Counted from the first letter of the stretch, positions 10,113 to 25,249 are shown. The stretch is DNA of 64,000 nt from Artemia franciscana (GCF_032884065.1 NW_027062691.1:310001-374000), one strand, 5' to 3'. The notes: generated from the sequence alone by a model not told the origin. Made by a program: numbers and translations.

Positions 10113-11768
10113 GTTTTTATTAAATAAAAAAAAACTCAAAGTAAGGAGTGATATTAACATTTAAAACGAACAGAAATTATTCCGTATATGAAAGGGGATT
10201 TCCCCTCCTTGGTGCCTTGCTGTTTACGCTAAAGTTAGACTCTTTCTCACAACTCTAATTTTTAAAACAATAAAAATCTTTAGCGTTAAAAGCGAGGTGT
10301 CGAGGAGGGGAAAACCCCTTTCATATTCGGAAAGTTTTTGTTCGTTTTAAGTTTTAGTGTCGCTCCTTACTTTCAGTTGAAAAAACTTGCTTTTTTATTC
10401 AATTTCTGAACGTTTTTGAATTAATGCATGTTTTGATTTTGGCTCACCGTACATGAATAATTAAAACGAAATTTACATATTAATTTTTTGCTAAATGGCT
10501 TTCTCTTAGCTTTGATCGGACAATTTTGAGAAAAAAAAGGGTGGAAGAGGAGGCCTAGTTGCCCTCCAATCTTTCGGTTACTTAAAAGGGCAACTAGAAC
10601 TTTTAAATTTTTTACGAACGTTTTTACTAGTAAAAAGTATACGTAACTTACGTAACGAACTTCTATGTTCTTACATTTTAATTACGTATATGAGGAGGTT
10701 AGCCCACTCGTTAATACCTCACTCTTTACACTAAAGCTTAAACTTTGTCCCAATTCTTTAAGAATGACCTCTGGATCACAAAGGCCATATAATAAATAGT
10801 TGAAATTACTAAAAATACTTTAGCACAAAGAGCGAGGTATTTAGGAGGAGATGAACCCATCACATGCGTAATAATTTCTGTTCGTTTTAAGTTTTAATGG
10901 TGCTCCTTACTTTCAGTTGAAAAAACTTTATCATATTTGTTTTTTAATTTTAAATAATCATAGAAAATCCTGCGTCCCCTTCATGAAAACATTCTTCCAC
11001 CATGAAAAGTTCCATTATGGAAAAATCTTCCCAAGTAATTCCTTCCCTTCACCCCCCCAAACAAAATAAATCCCCCTGAAAACGTCTGTACGCTTCCCAA
11101 TTACCATTACTTTATGTAAACACTGGACAAAGTTTGTAACTTGCAGCCCCTTCCCCGGTGACTTTGAGGGAGTAAGTCGTCCTCAAAGACATAGCTATTA
11201 GATTTTTCGACTATGCCGAACAAAATGGCTATCTCAAAATTTTGATCCATTGACTCCGCGAAAAAATGAGCATGGGAGGGGGCCTAGGTGCCCTCCAATT
11301 TTTTGTTCACTTAAAAGAGCAATAGAAATTTTCATTTCCGTTAGAATGAGCCCTCTCGCGACATTCTAGGACCACTGGGTCGATGCAATCACCCCTGGGA
11401 AAAGAAACAAAATAAATAAACACGCACCCGTAATCGGTCTTACGAAATTCCACATTTTTGCATATAGGAGCTTGGAACTTCTGCACTAGGATTCTCTCAT
11501 ACACTGAATAAGATGTTGTGATTTTCGTTAAGATTTTATGACTTTCAGGGGGTGTTTCCCCCTATTTTCCAAAACAAGGCAAATTTCCTCAGGCTCGTAA
11601 CTTTTGATGGGTAAGACTGAATTTGATGAAACTTATATATTTAAAATCAACATTAAAATGCGATTCTTTTGATGCAACTATTGGTATCAAAATTCAATGC
11701 TTTAGAGTTTTGGTTACTATTGAGCCGGGTCGCTCCTTGCTACAGTTCCTTACCACGAACTGTTTGAA
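10113..11768 (+). mobile_element. Family H repeat, near-complete copy
   Basis: It starts in an A-rich terminus followed by 'caaagtaaggagtgatatt' and ends at the hairpin (11743-11762) plus TTTGA. It contains both palindromes (arms about 10140-10220 with 10280-10390, and about 10680-10740 with 10815-10880). It directly abuts the last satellite unit, which suggests insertion into the array. Confidence 0.8.
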
Positions 11769-11834
11769 TTTAATTAGTTTACTCTGCACTGAAGACGGAG
11801 GAGCGGACATCTCGACCCAAATATTTGCACAGTT

Positions 11835-12463
11835 TCTTCTATTTGAGGGAGTAAGTCTTTCCTAAAGACATAGTTATTATTTTTTTTTACTATGCTAGAC
11901 AAAATGGCTATCTCAAAATTTTGATCCATTGACTTTGGGAAAATATGAGCGTGGGAGGGGGCATAGGTGTCTCTAATTTTTTCGGTCACTTAAAAAGAGC
12001 ACTAGAACTTTTGATTTCCGTTAGAATGAGCCCTCTCACGACATTCTAGGACCACTTGATCGATACGTCCTGGGAAAAAAAAAAAAAACAAACAACAAAC
12101 AAATAAACAGGCACCCGTGACCGGTCTTCTGGCAAAAAATACAAAGTTCCACATTGTTGTAAATAGGAGCTTGAAACTATTACAATAGGGTTCTCTGATA
12201 CGCTGAATACGATGGTGTGGTTTTCGTTAAGATTCTATGACTTTCATGGTTGTCTTCCCCTGTTTCCCAAAATAAGGCAAATTTTCTCAGGCTCGTAAAT
12301 TTTGATGGGTAAGACTAAGTTTGATCAAATTTATACATTTAAAATCAGAATAAATTCCGATTCTTTTGATGTAACTATTGTTATAAAAATTTCATTTTTA
12401 GAGTTTCGTTTACTATTTAGCCGGGTCATTCCTTACTACAGTTCGTTACCACGGACTGTTTGA
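11835..12463 (+). mobile_element. Family H repeat, partial copy (hairpin-proximal part)
   Basis: It runs from the 'gagggagtaagtctttcctaaagacatag' block to the hairpin (12439-12458, one mismatch in the stem) plus TTTGA. It lies in the same orientation directly behind the preceding copy. The palindromic half is absent. The 11769-11834 segment between them is unassigned. Confidence 0.75.
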
Positions 12464-12477
12464 TCTTACATTTGGCA

Positions 12478-12662
12478 TAGCTCCTAGGAAGCACAAACAC
12501 GTTCATTCAAATCCATAGGGAAATTGTTACGGTAAAAGTACGTTTGAGATATTTTATAAATTTCGTCAATGTCTTATAACAGGCAAGAATTTCGTAGTAT
12601 ATGTCAGAGAGGACTCCAAAGTTATGATTCGATGAAAGATGAGCTTGAGACAATAGGTGATC
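12478..12662 (+). repeat. Remnant of the 220-bp satellite and its flank
   Basis: 'cacaaacacgttcattcaaatccatagggaaattgttacgg...gtttgag..atttcgtcaatgtcttataac' (12490-12575) is one further satellite half-unit, beyond the family H insertions. It is followed by 'tatgtcagagaggact' (about 12599), shared with 58005-58021 inside the TIR element. The 69-codon frame at 12569-12778 overlaps this and is not regarded as a gene. Confidence 0.65.
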
Positions 12663-12699
12663 ACGTGGATCGTCCATCATACCCCCTCACTCTAAAAGA

Positions 12700-13330
12700 A
12701 CGACATCTGAGAGATAGACATGTTGCATGTTGTTTAAGGCAGAATAAAGTAAGCATTGTCTGCATGTATGTACTATAGATACGCAGAGATGCCCCGTGGC
12801 CCATTACCAGATTTATCTCCACCCAACTGTTTTTGTTTTTTTTTTTTTTTTATAAAAATTAGGAGCGTTACGCATTTTTGAACCAGAACTTCTCAAGAAT
12901 TTTCAGTTTGTAAAGTTTGAGAGCCAAGGAAGAGGTGCCCTTCTATTTTCTCTCATTTTTTTCTGCCACCAACTTTTTCAGCATAAAGATAGGCATGTTG
13001 CACCTTGTTTAAGCTGGAGCCAAAAATCCTATCTTTTCTATCTCCAGTTTTCTGCAAAGAAGTAACAATGCCCACCTTCTTAAAGTTAAAAACATACAAT
13101 TGCTTTCAATTTAGATCAACACTCAGTTTAAGGCTTAAAATGGGCTTATGTCCCATGCAATACGGCCCACCAATTTGACTGCAAACTTTTTAGTAAAAAC
13201 GGGGGCATATTGCACTTTATTGAAGCAGAATCACGCAAGAACTGCACTATGATTGCAGGCACAAAAGGGCTCGTGGCCCCTCTAACACTATCCCTCCCAC
13301 AAAACACTTTTTGCATATTCTTTCTACCTA
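12700..13330. repeat. Degenerate tandem segments
   Basis: Diverged copies of 'gcatgttgcaccttgtttaagc' (about 12718, 12990, 13207) and of 'ggctcgtggcccctctaac...ccctcccac' (about 12793, 13270) suggest an old tandem array. Period and boundaries are uncertain. Confidence 0.4.
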
Positions 13331-14538
13331 ATCGCCCTAAAATTTAAGGGACAAGTATACTGTTTAAACGGCTCAATTTAATGATAATTTTTAGATGCTG
13401 CCCCTTTTCTAAGGCTCCTGCTTGAAGCCTCAGCAATGCCATTGACCTGAACAAGATTATCCAGCGATGGTCAGTTTTAAAAGAGAGCCGAATTCAGATT
13501 TAAGCTGTACTTAGTTTCTCATTTTCTTCTTTAGCATTCCACAATGTTTCTTATTTGTTTCCCTAGTCCAGTTTAAGCAATAAAGGATTATGTTTTAGGT
13601 TTTAACAATTAAAGGATAATTGTTTAGGTGACGACGATTTGTATAATAAAACGAGAAGTCGTTCAAACAGGAGACCCTCCCCCAATAACTTTAGTGCTTT
13701 AAGCCATCTGTGTTGGAGTTTTTAATGGATAGCTGATACATAGAACCCTGGTACAGGGTTCATTGAATTTCTATAGACCAGTATAATTATATAAGGTGTT
13801 ATACATGAAAGCTATAACACCAAAATACTAGAGGAGGTGAACTAAATAGCACACAAAGGGTCAAGACACACAAGATTAGGCTCAAATGAAGCTCAAGGTG
13901 GCACAGAATCTTTGGGAATCCGTATTAGTATAATCAGACCTTTTCATAACCATGATATGAACGGCAGAAAAGTCTGTCTACAACAAAAGTTCATCTATTG
14001 CGAAAGGGAAAGAGTAAATGGTCCCTCACCCTCTAATTACACACCTTTGACTAAGCCCCTGTTTGTCTTGAGCATAGGCTACACCAGTATTGCCAAATGT
14101 TTGGTTTAAAGTTGCGCCTCCATAAGAAAGTAAATAAGGCGAAAGATTCATTTTTATAATGAAAATACACTGAATAAACACCCTCCAAACAAATGCGCTG
14201 ATCTGAAAAAAATAAAGTGCAAACGCCTCACAAAGTGCAAAAATGGCGCAAATGTACCCTATCCTGCGTAGGCTGTAGAAATGTTTACAATTCGTATAAA
14301 CAGCTGAAATTGTATGCTGAAAATCAATTAAAGTAATTGAGTACTGTATAAATTATATAGTCCAGTTAACAGTATAGCATATGTCTATAATGTTGAAATC
14401 ATTTCTGCCTCTGCAAAAAGCAGTTCAGTATATTTACAATTTACGATTCTAATTTAATAAGCAATTATATCAAATATACATAAACTATATAATGCTTTGC
14501 CACATATGGCTTAGTTTGCGGGTAATACCCAGGGATGG
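13331..14538. other. Intergenic, nothing recognised
   Basis: AT-rich. The 65-codon frame at 13912-14109 has no recognisable motif. Confidence 0.4.
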
Positions 14539-14655
14539 TTTTCCTTTCATCAAATAATTGGCTATTGAATATTATGAATATCTAATTGTTAGATGGAGGT
14601 TTATATAGCTGTGGGAATTCTTCTCCTTTAAAAACAGATGCAGAGGAAAAAAGGG
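14539..14655 (+). repeat. Direct repeat, copy 1 (about 115 bp)
   Basis: 'ttttcctttcatcaaataat' through 'aaaaacagatgcagaggaaa' is repeated almost exactly at 15545-15656, with only a few differences. The second copy is about 1 kb away in the same orientation. Confidence 0.85.
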
Positions 14656-15544
14656 AAAAAATGAAAAAAGGGAAAATTCGCACAAATCAGGTAACTGCCA
14701 ATTGCCCGTCTGTCCGTGCGGCAAAAATATGAAAACTAAAAAACAAGCCTAAAATAGGTAGGCCTATTCCTTTAATTCATTGAAATTTGGATTTTAGCTG
14801 AAAGTCCTACCTTCTTTTGATTGGACTTTAACTCTTCTGAAAGTAAACCCATTTTTTTGTTGAAATTTCTTTGCTAGTTTGTAAAACAGATTTAAATAAA
14901 TGGTTCTATCACCAAACAGAGTGGACCCATTAGTCTCCAGTTATTTGAAGTAATATATTTCGAATAAACATAGGATATGGGCAGTGGCGCGCCGGGTTTC
15001 CCTCTTGGTAATTATTGTGTGTATACTGGATGCAGATACACTGCGTTGAATTCTTGAGGTTAATTAGCCATAGGAGTTTTAATCTCTCGCTGTTTTTTTT
15101 TTTTTTTGCAATACACTAGCGAACATCAAATTATGCTAATTTGCTTCTATTCAAGCGTTCGAACATCCATTATGAGATTAATCTGCTTAATATAAAATTC
15201 CCCGGATGTAATCCGTAAAAAATGACCACAAATATTTATCAGAAAATTTATTAACAAAAATGCTATAGGCAAACTAGGCGAATAATAAGAATCACTTGTA
15301 TTGAATAGAATAGAATTTTATTTTCAAAACGTGAGGAAAGCAGAGTGGTTTGAGAAAAAGCGTAAGAAACATGAACTAAATGAACTCAGGAGTGTCTCTT
15401 TAAGACAGCTTTGGGGAGAGGAGGAGGTTTTCTCAATTTTGTAATGAAGATGCAAAAATTTGCAAACCAGCATGTTGGGGATCGTTAAAGCAGAGTTGCC
15501 TAAGTCATTATGTCTGCTAATTCAATTAAAATTAGTGTTTTCCT

Positions 15545-15656
15545 TTTTCCTTTCATCAAATAATTGGCTATTGAATATTATGAATATCTAATTATTAGAT
15601 GGAGGTTTATATAGCTGAGGGAATTCTTCTTTAAAAACAGATGCAGGGGAAAAAGG
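15545..15656 (+). repeat. Direct repeat, copy 2 (about 115 bp)
   Basis: Partner of 14539-14655. The two lie about 1,006 bp apart and enclose non-coding sequence without recognisable elements. Confidence 0.85.
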
Positions 15657-17867
<2,211 letters not shown>

Positions 17868-17974
17868 AAGATATTATTAAGAAAAGTGTTCCTGCGTTTT
17901 TCTAGACTAAATTTACCCATTTACAGACAGTCTTATTATTTTTGTTATACTTACATTTTCGTGCCATTATTAAA

Positions 17975-19643
17975 TTAAATAAAAAAAACATTTTAACTGC
18001 ATTTTTTTAACTGCAAGTAAAGAGCGACATTAAAACTTAAAACAAACAGAAATTATTCCGTATATGAAAGGGGTTTTCCCCTCTTCAACCCCTCACTCTT
18101 TACGCTTAAGTTCGACTCTTTATCAAAACTTCACTTTTTAAAATAATAAAAACTTTAGCGTAAAGAGCGAGGGGTTGAGGAGGGGACAACCCCTTTCATA
18201 TACGGAATAATTTCTGTTCGTTTTAAGTTCCAATCTCGCTCTTAACTTGCAGTTAAAAAAACTTATTTTTTTAATTCAATTTCTGAACGTTTTTGAATTA
18301 ACGCAGGTTTTGATTTTGGCTCATCACACATGAATAATTAAAACGAAATTTGCATGTTATCTTTTTTTTTGCTAAATGGCTTTATCATAGTTTTGATCAG
18401 ACGATTTTAATAAAAAAGGGGTGGGGGAGGAGGAATAGTTGCCCTCCATTTTTTTGTTACTTAAAAAGGCAACTAGAACTTTTTTTTTACGTTTTTATTA
18501 GTAGTAAATATACGTAACTTACGGATTAGCTTGCATAACGAACTTCTATATTTGCACATTTTTATTACGCATAGGAGGAGGTTCGCTCCCTTGTCAATAC
18601 CTTGCTCTTTACACTAAAGCTTGAATTTTGTCCCAATTCCTTAAAAGTGACCCCTGAATCACAAAGGCCGTAGACTAAATAGTTGAAATTACTGATAAAA
18701 CTTTAGCGTAAAGAGCGAGGTATTGTGGAGGAGACGAACCCCTTATTTACGTAATAATTTCTGTTCTTTTTAGGTTTTAATGCTGCTCCTTACTTCCAGC
18801 TGAATTTCTTTTTAATTTATTTTCTCATTGTTTTCTTTTTTAAATAATGCTTGAAAATCCCGCAGCCCCTTCATGGAAATTCTCTTCCCTCATAAATTCC
18901 TCCATGGAAAGATCCTCCCATAGCCTCCCCTCCCCTCATCACGCAAAAGTCCCCCTGAAAACATCTGTACACTTCCCAATAACCCTTACCATATGTAAAC
19001 AATGGTCAAAGTTTGTAACTTTCAGCCTCTTCCCCGGGGACTGGGGGGGATTAAGTCGTCCCGAAAGACATAATTGTTAGGTTTTTCGACTATGCTAAAC
19101 AAAAAGGCTATCTCAGAACTTTGATCCAGTTACTTTGGGAAAAAATGAGTGTGGGAGGGGGCCTAGGTGCCCTCCAATTTTTTCGGCCACTTAAGAAAGG
19201 CCGTAGAACTTTTAACTTCCGTCGGAATGAGCCCTCTCGCGACATTGTAGGATCACTGGGTCAATACGATAACCTCTGAGGAAAAAAAACAAAACAAACA
19301 ACCGAACAAATAAACACGCATCCGTGATCTGTCTTCTGGCAAAAAATACAAAATTCCACATTTTTGTAGATAGGAGCTTGAAACTTCTACAGTAGGGTTC
19401 TCTGATACGCTGAATTTGATGGTGTGATTCTCGTTAAGATTCAGTGACTTTTAGGTGAAGTTTCCACCTATTTCTAAAATAAGGCAAATTTTCTCAGGCT
19501 CGTAACTTTTGATGGGTAAGACTAAACTTGATAGAACTTATATATTTAAAATCAACATAAAAATGCGACTCTTTTGATGTGACTATTGGTATTGAAAAAA
19601 TATTGCTAAAAAAAATCACAGTTCATTACCACGAACTTTTTGA
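17975..19643 (+). mobile_element. Family H repeat, near-complete copy
   Basis: It begins 'taaataaaaaaaacatttta' with 'gcaagtaaagagcgacatt' and ends at a degraded hairpin (about 19619-19638). The terminal palindrome (arms about 18000-18115 and 18150-18260) carries CAACCCCTC in both arms. A second palindrome spans about 18545-18770. The hairpin-side 'ctcctta' block seen in other copies is eroded here. Confidence 0.8.
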
Positions 19644-20293
19644 AAACAGTCTTTTTTCTCTGAGAAGCACCCCCCCCCCCCCAAAAAAAAGTTACACAAA
19701 ACATTAGACATTCCGAAAAAATTTAATCTTAAAATACGAAATTAAATCAGAAGAGTATATAGAAAATTAACTAAATTTTAATTAAAAATATTTTAATTTT
19801 ACGAATAAATATTGCAAGAAGCGTAAACGACAGAAGAATTCTGATTGTATGTTCAAATTCAGTATTTTAAATTGTATTATATTATATTACTATTAAATTG
19901 TATTGTATTACTATTAAATTATATTATTATATTAAATTGGATATTGGATTGCATACCTCAAATTTATATTTTTGCAGAAGAAGTTACGAACAAAGAAATT
20001 TGGAGCCAAAACTGTGTTTCCCACTGAAAAATCTTATTAAATGATTAACGTATAATAATTTGATACCATTTGCTGTATTCAGCCTGTATGGTCCTGACTC
20101 AAAAGAGGGGTAATATGAACTGTAAGTGCAGAGCAACTATTGTCAATTAGCACCCTCAACTCTAAAAACGAAATGCAAAATAACTTATCAAATGAATTTT
20201 CTCACTGACAATTCTAATGCTGAGTCAAAATGCAAAAATTTATCAAGTTTACATTTTCCAATCAAAAATCAAAAGCGAAAGAAAATTTATGAA
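19644..20293. other. AT-rich stretch up to an assembly gap
   Basis: Simple-sequence-like TTATATTA tracts at 19860-19940. Nothing else seen. Confidence 0.4.
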
Positions 20294-20393
20294 NNNNNNN
20301 NNNNNNNNNNNNNNNNNNNNNNNNNNNNNNNNNNNNNNNNNNNNNNNNNNNNNNNNNNNNNNNNNNNNNNNNNNNNNNNNNNNNNNNNNNNNN
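20294..20393. other. Assembly gap (100 N)
   Basis: Exactly 100 Ns, the conventional size for a gap of unknown length. Frames reported through it are meaningless. Confidence 0.98.
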
Positions 20394-20547
20394 AATTATG
20401 AAAAGGAAAAATACCCTTAAGAAGCAGCATAACCAAGGACGTATCCAGGACTTTTGCTTGGGGAGGGAGGGGGTACAAAATAACGATAAATAAAAGTTCA
20501 AATAGTAATGAATCCTTTTAATTGACAGTAAATTTCACAAAAAACCA

Positions 20548-20638
20548 CTAGGTATTTCGGTTACATATGTAGTTACCGTCATCAGTAGTAATATTGATGT
20601 ATTCTGACGGGCACTGCATATGTGACCAAAATATCTAG
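20548..20638 (-). ncRNA. Inverted repeat with a hammerhead-ribozyme-like core
   Basis: Left arm 20548-20585 and right arm 20604-20638 are inverted copies of one 35-38 nt motif. Read on the minus strand, the 20548-20585 arm contains CTGATGA, then a self-complementary segment, then GAAA. This is the order of the conserved core of a type I hammerhead (CUGAUGA, stem II, GAAA). The fit is imperfect: the base after CTGATGA does not pair ideally, and stems I and III are not convincing by eye. Hammerheads are known from Penelope-like elements and retrozymes, so a repeat-borne ribozyme remnant is possible. A plain foldback is the alternative. Confidence 0.25.
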
Positions 20639-21335
20639 CATTTTTGCTGAAATTTATCACCGTGTATTAAAAAGTTTAAAACCTTGTATTATCTATTTGA
20701 ACTCGTATTTATCGTCATGGAAAGGCAGTGTGGTCTTCGAAATTATCTATTACAAAATTACACTTTAAAAAACACGTCAAATATTGTTTGTATGCATTTT
20801 TTCTTATGTTTTTACGAGTCGGGAGCAAATATCAGGGGCGATTTTCAAACCTGGTGTGCCTCCCACCCCTGGATACAACCTTGATGAAACTTATTTAATC
20901 GAATCAAAGATTCTAAAAACATCGGTACGGCAATCTTATGTAGGGCGGTTACAGTTGTGTGTCTATGATGATAATAATTTATTTTCTCACCCAAAGGGTA
21001 CAAAAAACAACTAGAGTGCAAAAATTAAACAGCAAAAACAAATGCCAATATACGAATGTAACATTAACTACTGAAGAACAATACAAAACACTAAGTAGAC
21101 GGGTCAGCAGATTAACAGCATTTCCCTTAGGGGTGATCGTGTCAAACCAGTGGAGCAGAAAATCAGAAAATTTTGTTTAAACTTTGAACAAATTTATGTT
21201 CTAAAATCTTTTTAACCATAAATTTGGTGTTCTAGTGCCCACTTCAAGTAACAAAATGATAACGCCAGAGTAAAGTACAGTTTTCAGCAATTTAGCATTA
21301 ACTCTGGACTTTTTTCCAGCCAAATTGCTGATGCA
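20639..21335. other. Intergenic, nothing recognised
   Basis: Short overlapping frames at 20684-21180 have no recognisable motif. Confidence 0.35.
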
Positions 21336-22650
21336 CCAAACAATTCGTGGTAACGAACTGTAAGTAAGGAGTGACGTGGTTCAATAGTAATCGAAACTCT
21401 AAAAAACGAAATTTGGTATTAACAGTATATTAAGAGAATTGGCTTGTTATGCTGATTCCAAATATATAAGATTCATTAAGCTTAGTGTGACCCATCAAAA
21501 GCTAAGGGTCTGAGAAAATTTGCCTGATTTTCGAAAATAAGGGAAATACTCCCTAAAAGTCAACGAACCTTGATGAAAACCGCACCACCAGAGTTAGCGT
21601 GTCAGAGAATCCTATTTTTGAGATTTCAAGCTCCTATCTACAAAACTGTCGAATTTGGTAACTTTTACCATAAGAAAGACCACGGATGCGTGTTTATTCG
21701 TTTTTTGTTGTTTTTTTTCCCAGGGATGATCGTATCAAACCACTGGTGCTAGAGCATCGCGAGATGAGTCATCTGAACGGAAAATTAAAATTTCAAGTGC
21801 CCTTTTTAAGTGACCAAATAATTGGAGAGAAGCAAGCCCCCCTACCACGTCCCTTTCCCCCCAAAATCGTTCAATCAAAATTTTGAGTCAGCCATTTTGT
21901 TCAGCATAGTTAAAAGGTCCGTGAACTATGCCTTTTGGGATAGTTTGACCCCCACGGCCTCTGGAGGAGGGTCCTTAAGTTATCAAATTTGCCCATTGCT
22001 TATGTATGGTATTTGTTACTGAGTTTGCTTGCGTTTGCATTACGTTTAAGTTTGCATACGTTTTTCAGGTGGGGTAAGGATGGTGAATTTTCCGCTGGGG
22101 GGATTTCCCATGGGGAAGAATGTTCCCGGGGACTGAAATTTTCAGAGGAAATTTTACACTGGGGGAATATGCCGGAATTTCTGTGAGAAATTATTTTTAT
22201 ATGCTTAACTTTCTCTTCGCTGACTCAATTTTAGGTCTTGAGATTTTAAGAGTAAATTTTTAAGGGTAAGTAATTGTCCGGGGTGAATTTTCACCGGGAT
22301 TGAATTTTCTAGAGGATCTTTCAGTGGAGGGGCATTTTCAGTGGAGGTGGATAAGATATTATTTAACAAACCATCAAACACTAAATAAAAAAAAAACAAG
22401 TTTTTTTTAACTGAAAGTAAGGAGTAACATTAAAAATTAAAACGAACAGGAATTGTTGCGAATATGGAGAGATTAATCCCTCCTAAATACCTCACTATTT
22501 ACGCTAATGTCTGAATTTTGTCCCAATTCTTTAATAATGACTCATGAAACAGAAGAGTCGCTTAATTAGAACAATTAAATGATTTTTTAAAGTACTAAAA
22601 ACCTTTAGTGTGAAGAACGAGGTGATGAGGAGAGGGCAACCCCCTTCATA
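21336..22650 (-). mobile_element. Family H repeat copy
   Basis: It starts at the hairpin (21341-21360, one stem mismatch) followed by GTAAGTAAGGAGTGAC. It runs through the 'gatcgtatcaaaccactgg' module (21727) and a G-rich block with many 'gggg' runs (22070-22350). It ends in a palindromic stretch (22385-22640) with 'gaaagtaaggagtaacatt'. The terminal palindrome is eroded compared with other copies. Confidence 0.7.
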
Positions 22651-22899
22651 TACCGGAAAGGGCTGTAATTTTATAAATTTGCTCATAATGTTTACATATA
22701 GTATTTTTTATTGAAATGTGCTACAGGTCGAAATATCACCGGTTCAAACGTGGTTGTCCCCTGATTTTAGTCAGAAAAAAGTGAAGAGCTATAACATTGA
22801 ATTAAAAAAAGGTAATCAAAAATTGTATCAAACAATTATAAAAAACAGTCTATCAAACAGTTATATGTATTTTGTATTATTGGAAAAACAATAAGAAAT

Positions 22900-23185
22900 T
22901 TAAATGAAAAAACAAGTTTTTAAGCTGAAAGTAAAAGCGACATTAAAACCAAAAATGAAGAAGAATTATTCCCTATATTAAAGGGGTGTCCCCTCCTGAT
23001 CACCTTGCTCTTTATGCTTAAGTTTGACTCTTTGTCACAGCTATACTTTTTAAAGTAATAAAACACTTCAGCGTTAAGAGCGATGTGTTGAGGAGGGGAC
23101 ACCTTTCATGCACGGAATAATTTCTGTTTATTTTAAGTTTTAAAGTCGCTCCTTACTTTCACTTAAAAAGAACTTGTTTTTTTTG
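22900..23185. mobile_element. Solo family H palindrome
   Basis: Arms with 'gctgaaagtaaaagcgacatt' (22923) and 'aaagtcgctccttactttcac' (23141) enclose GGGGTGTCCCCTCC and GGAGGGGACACC. It is about 285 bp long and stands alone, so it may be a MITE-like form moving independently or the residue of a deleted longer copy. Confidence 0.7.
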
Positions 23186-25164
23186 TTTAACTTTAAAGTT
23201 AGATCCGGCAAAGCATCCTTTTGAGTTTCCTCGGCTAGTTGCTGGGTGGACTGGGTCAAATTGGCCTTGGAATGGTTCATTATAGGGTAAAACATAACTT
23301 CCAAATAAACTTTCTTGTGTTTTTTTTAGTCAGGTCAATGAAGCTTTCCTAGACTCGTTCTAAGATCAATTCCTAAAAATCTCTATAAGTCTGCCTGAGG
23401 GTATACCAAATTATTCTAAACAATCAGCAATTTTACCTGGATTTTAAGCATTCATTCTTATCCTTCAAATTTGTGTTTCAGATAGACTTTAAGCAATGGT
23501 GAAAATCTCAACCAGGAAAAATACTAAAAATTCATTCTTGAACACGAATAGTATAATATACTGATTTGTGCAAAAAAGAAGAGTCACTCAGCAAGTGAGA
23601 AAGTTGCTGATGCATACACATTAATTAATCACTATGTCCGAGTACTACTTCTAGGATTATGATTCAGACGCCAAAAAAATAAATTACCTTTTGAAGATCA
23701 AACATGACTAAAATTACAAAGATTAACCGTAATAACCTATCTATTCACGATCCATATATTCGCTTAATGTAACGTAACGCTATTTAATGTATTATGGGCA
23801 TTTTGCTTCTTTTCTTAATTGTGTGGCTTATAGCGACGCCTTTAGGTTCCAATCAATAGTAGTTCTACAACTACTAATCCGTTGTCTATCGTTATGTGGT
23901 TGTCAAATTGTCAGGTAAAACCCCATATGGCGTATTTGCAAATACATTTTTGAATAAAAAATATAAGATTCTATGACTTGGATCCCACGAATTATATTTA
24001 ATATCAATATCTTCTCAAAAACCCACTTGGGCAGAACTGCGAAGACATTAATCGTTCAATAAGTATGAATTTCCATTTTGCACCGCAAGTACATACGTAA
24101 TATTTATGAACCATTTTAAACATTTTTAGCTTTACTTAGCGAAAGCCATAATATAACAGGACTTAAAGATACGTTGATTTTTTTACCCTATCACAGGAAA
24201 CGAAAATGCTGGGCCAAGAGGAAAAAATATGAAAAAGCCTTAGCCCTATTTAAAATTATTAACATTTTCAAAAATTAAAACAAAAATATTTGAAAAATAC
24301 ATTTAGCTCCCAATACAAAAAAGTTATTATTAAAATAAAGCTATCATTTTTCCTGCAATCCACAAAAATAAAAATTTTAAAACTAAATTTAAACTTTCAA
24401 GTTTAAACTTTAACTATTGAAGGACGATTTCTTATCACATGATAAACCCATCCTTTATTTTCACTCTCTAAAGTTTGAATTTTTCGGGCAGCTGGAAAAA
24501 AGTTCTCTATTTTTTTGTACACTTATAGATAAAAATGTTAACATTTCTATATTTTTGTTTTACCCACCTTGGTCACCTTCTTCCCCATTCAAACACTGTA
24601 TTCTTGCAATAAATGTAGTATGTTAGTTTCAGTCACCATGGCACAGAGTTAATGATAATCTTTTCATTGAATGGTGCTTTCACACTACAGTGTAGAGTCT
24701 TTCACACCAACATTATTTAAAACTACGTCAAGTTCTTCAATCCTACGAAGGAAATTTTATCCGTAATGCAGGCAGTGCCAAGTAGGCGAAGCAATCGAGC
24801 TCCGCATAAAATTTTAGGTTGTGTAAGCTTATCATACGTTACAGGAAGTCAATAAAGCAAAAACAGAATGAAATTTCTGAATGGACAATTCATGAATTTT
24901 AAAAATAAATTAGTATATTTTCCCTAGAAAGTCTTACATACTTGATCAGAGCTTGAGTCTCCACGTCCGTTGTAAATTTAAATTTTGACCAGTTTGCTTA
25001 TGATAATTTTAGACTATGATTATAATGGTTTTATGAAATTTTGCGTTAGCCTAGTGTCCGGGCCCCAGCATGGTACGCGGCAGGCTTCTATATATGGATT
25101 CTCATTGTCCCTTGTGTTCTAACCGCAAACAGTTTGCTGTCTTTTCATATTGCAGATTTTCATT

Positions 25165-25168
<4 letters not shown>
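23186..25168. other. Intergenic, nothing firmly recognised
   Basis: About 2 kb, AT-rich. A minus-strand stretch at 23205-23300 reads as a short polar peptide (MNHSKANLTQSTQQLAEETQ...) but has no identified family, flanking splice sites or extension. Confidence 0.35.

Positions 25169-25249
<81 letters not shown>
25169..25249. repeat. (AT)n microsatellite
   Basis: About 80 bp of AT dinucleotides. The Ile-Tyr repeat proteins predicted across it are artefacts. Confidence 0.98.

Noticed and set aside
20126-20501. Open frames of 63-91 codons around 20.3 kb, and similar ones at 29.2-29.4 and 30.3-30.6 kb
   Set aside because: They run through 100-N assembly gaps and contain no real sequence in the middle.
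23205-23300. Host exon reading MNHSKANLTQSTQQLAEETQ on the minus strand
   Set aside because: Coding-like by eye, but no family, no splice sites on both sides, and it abuts a family H palindrome.
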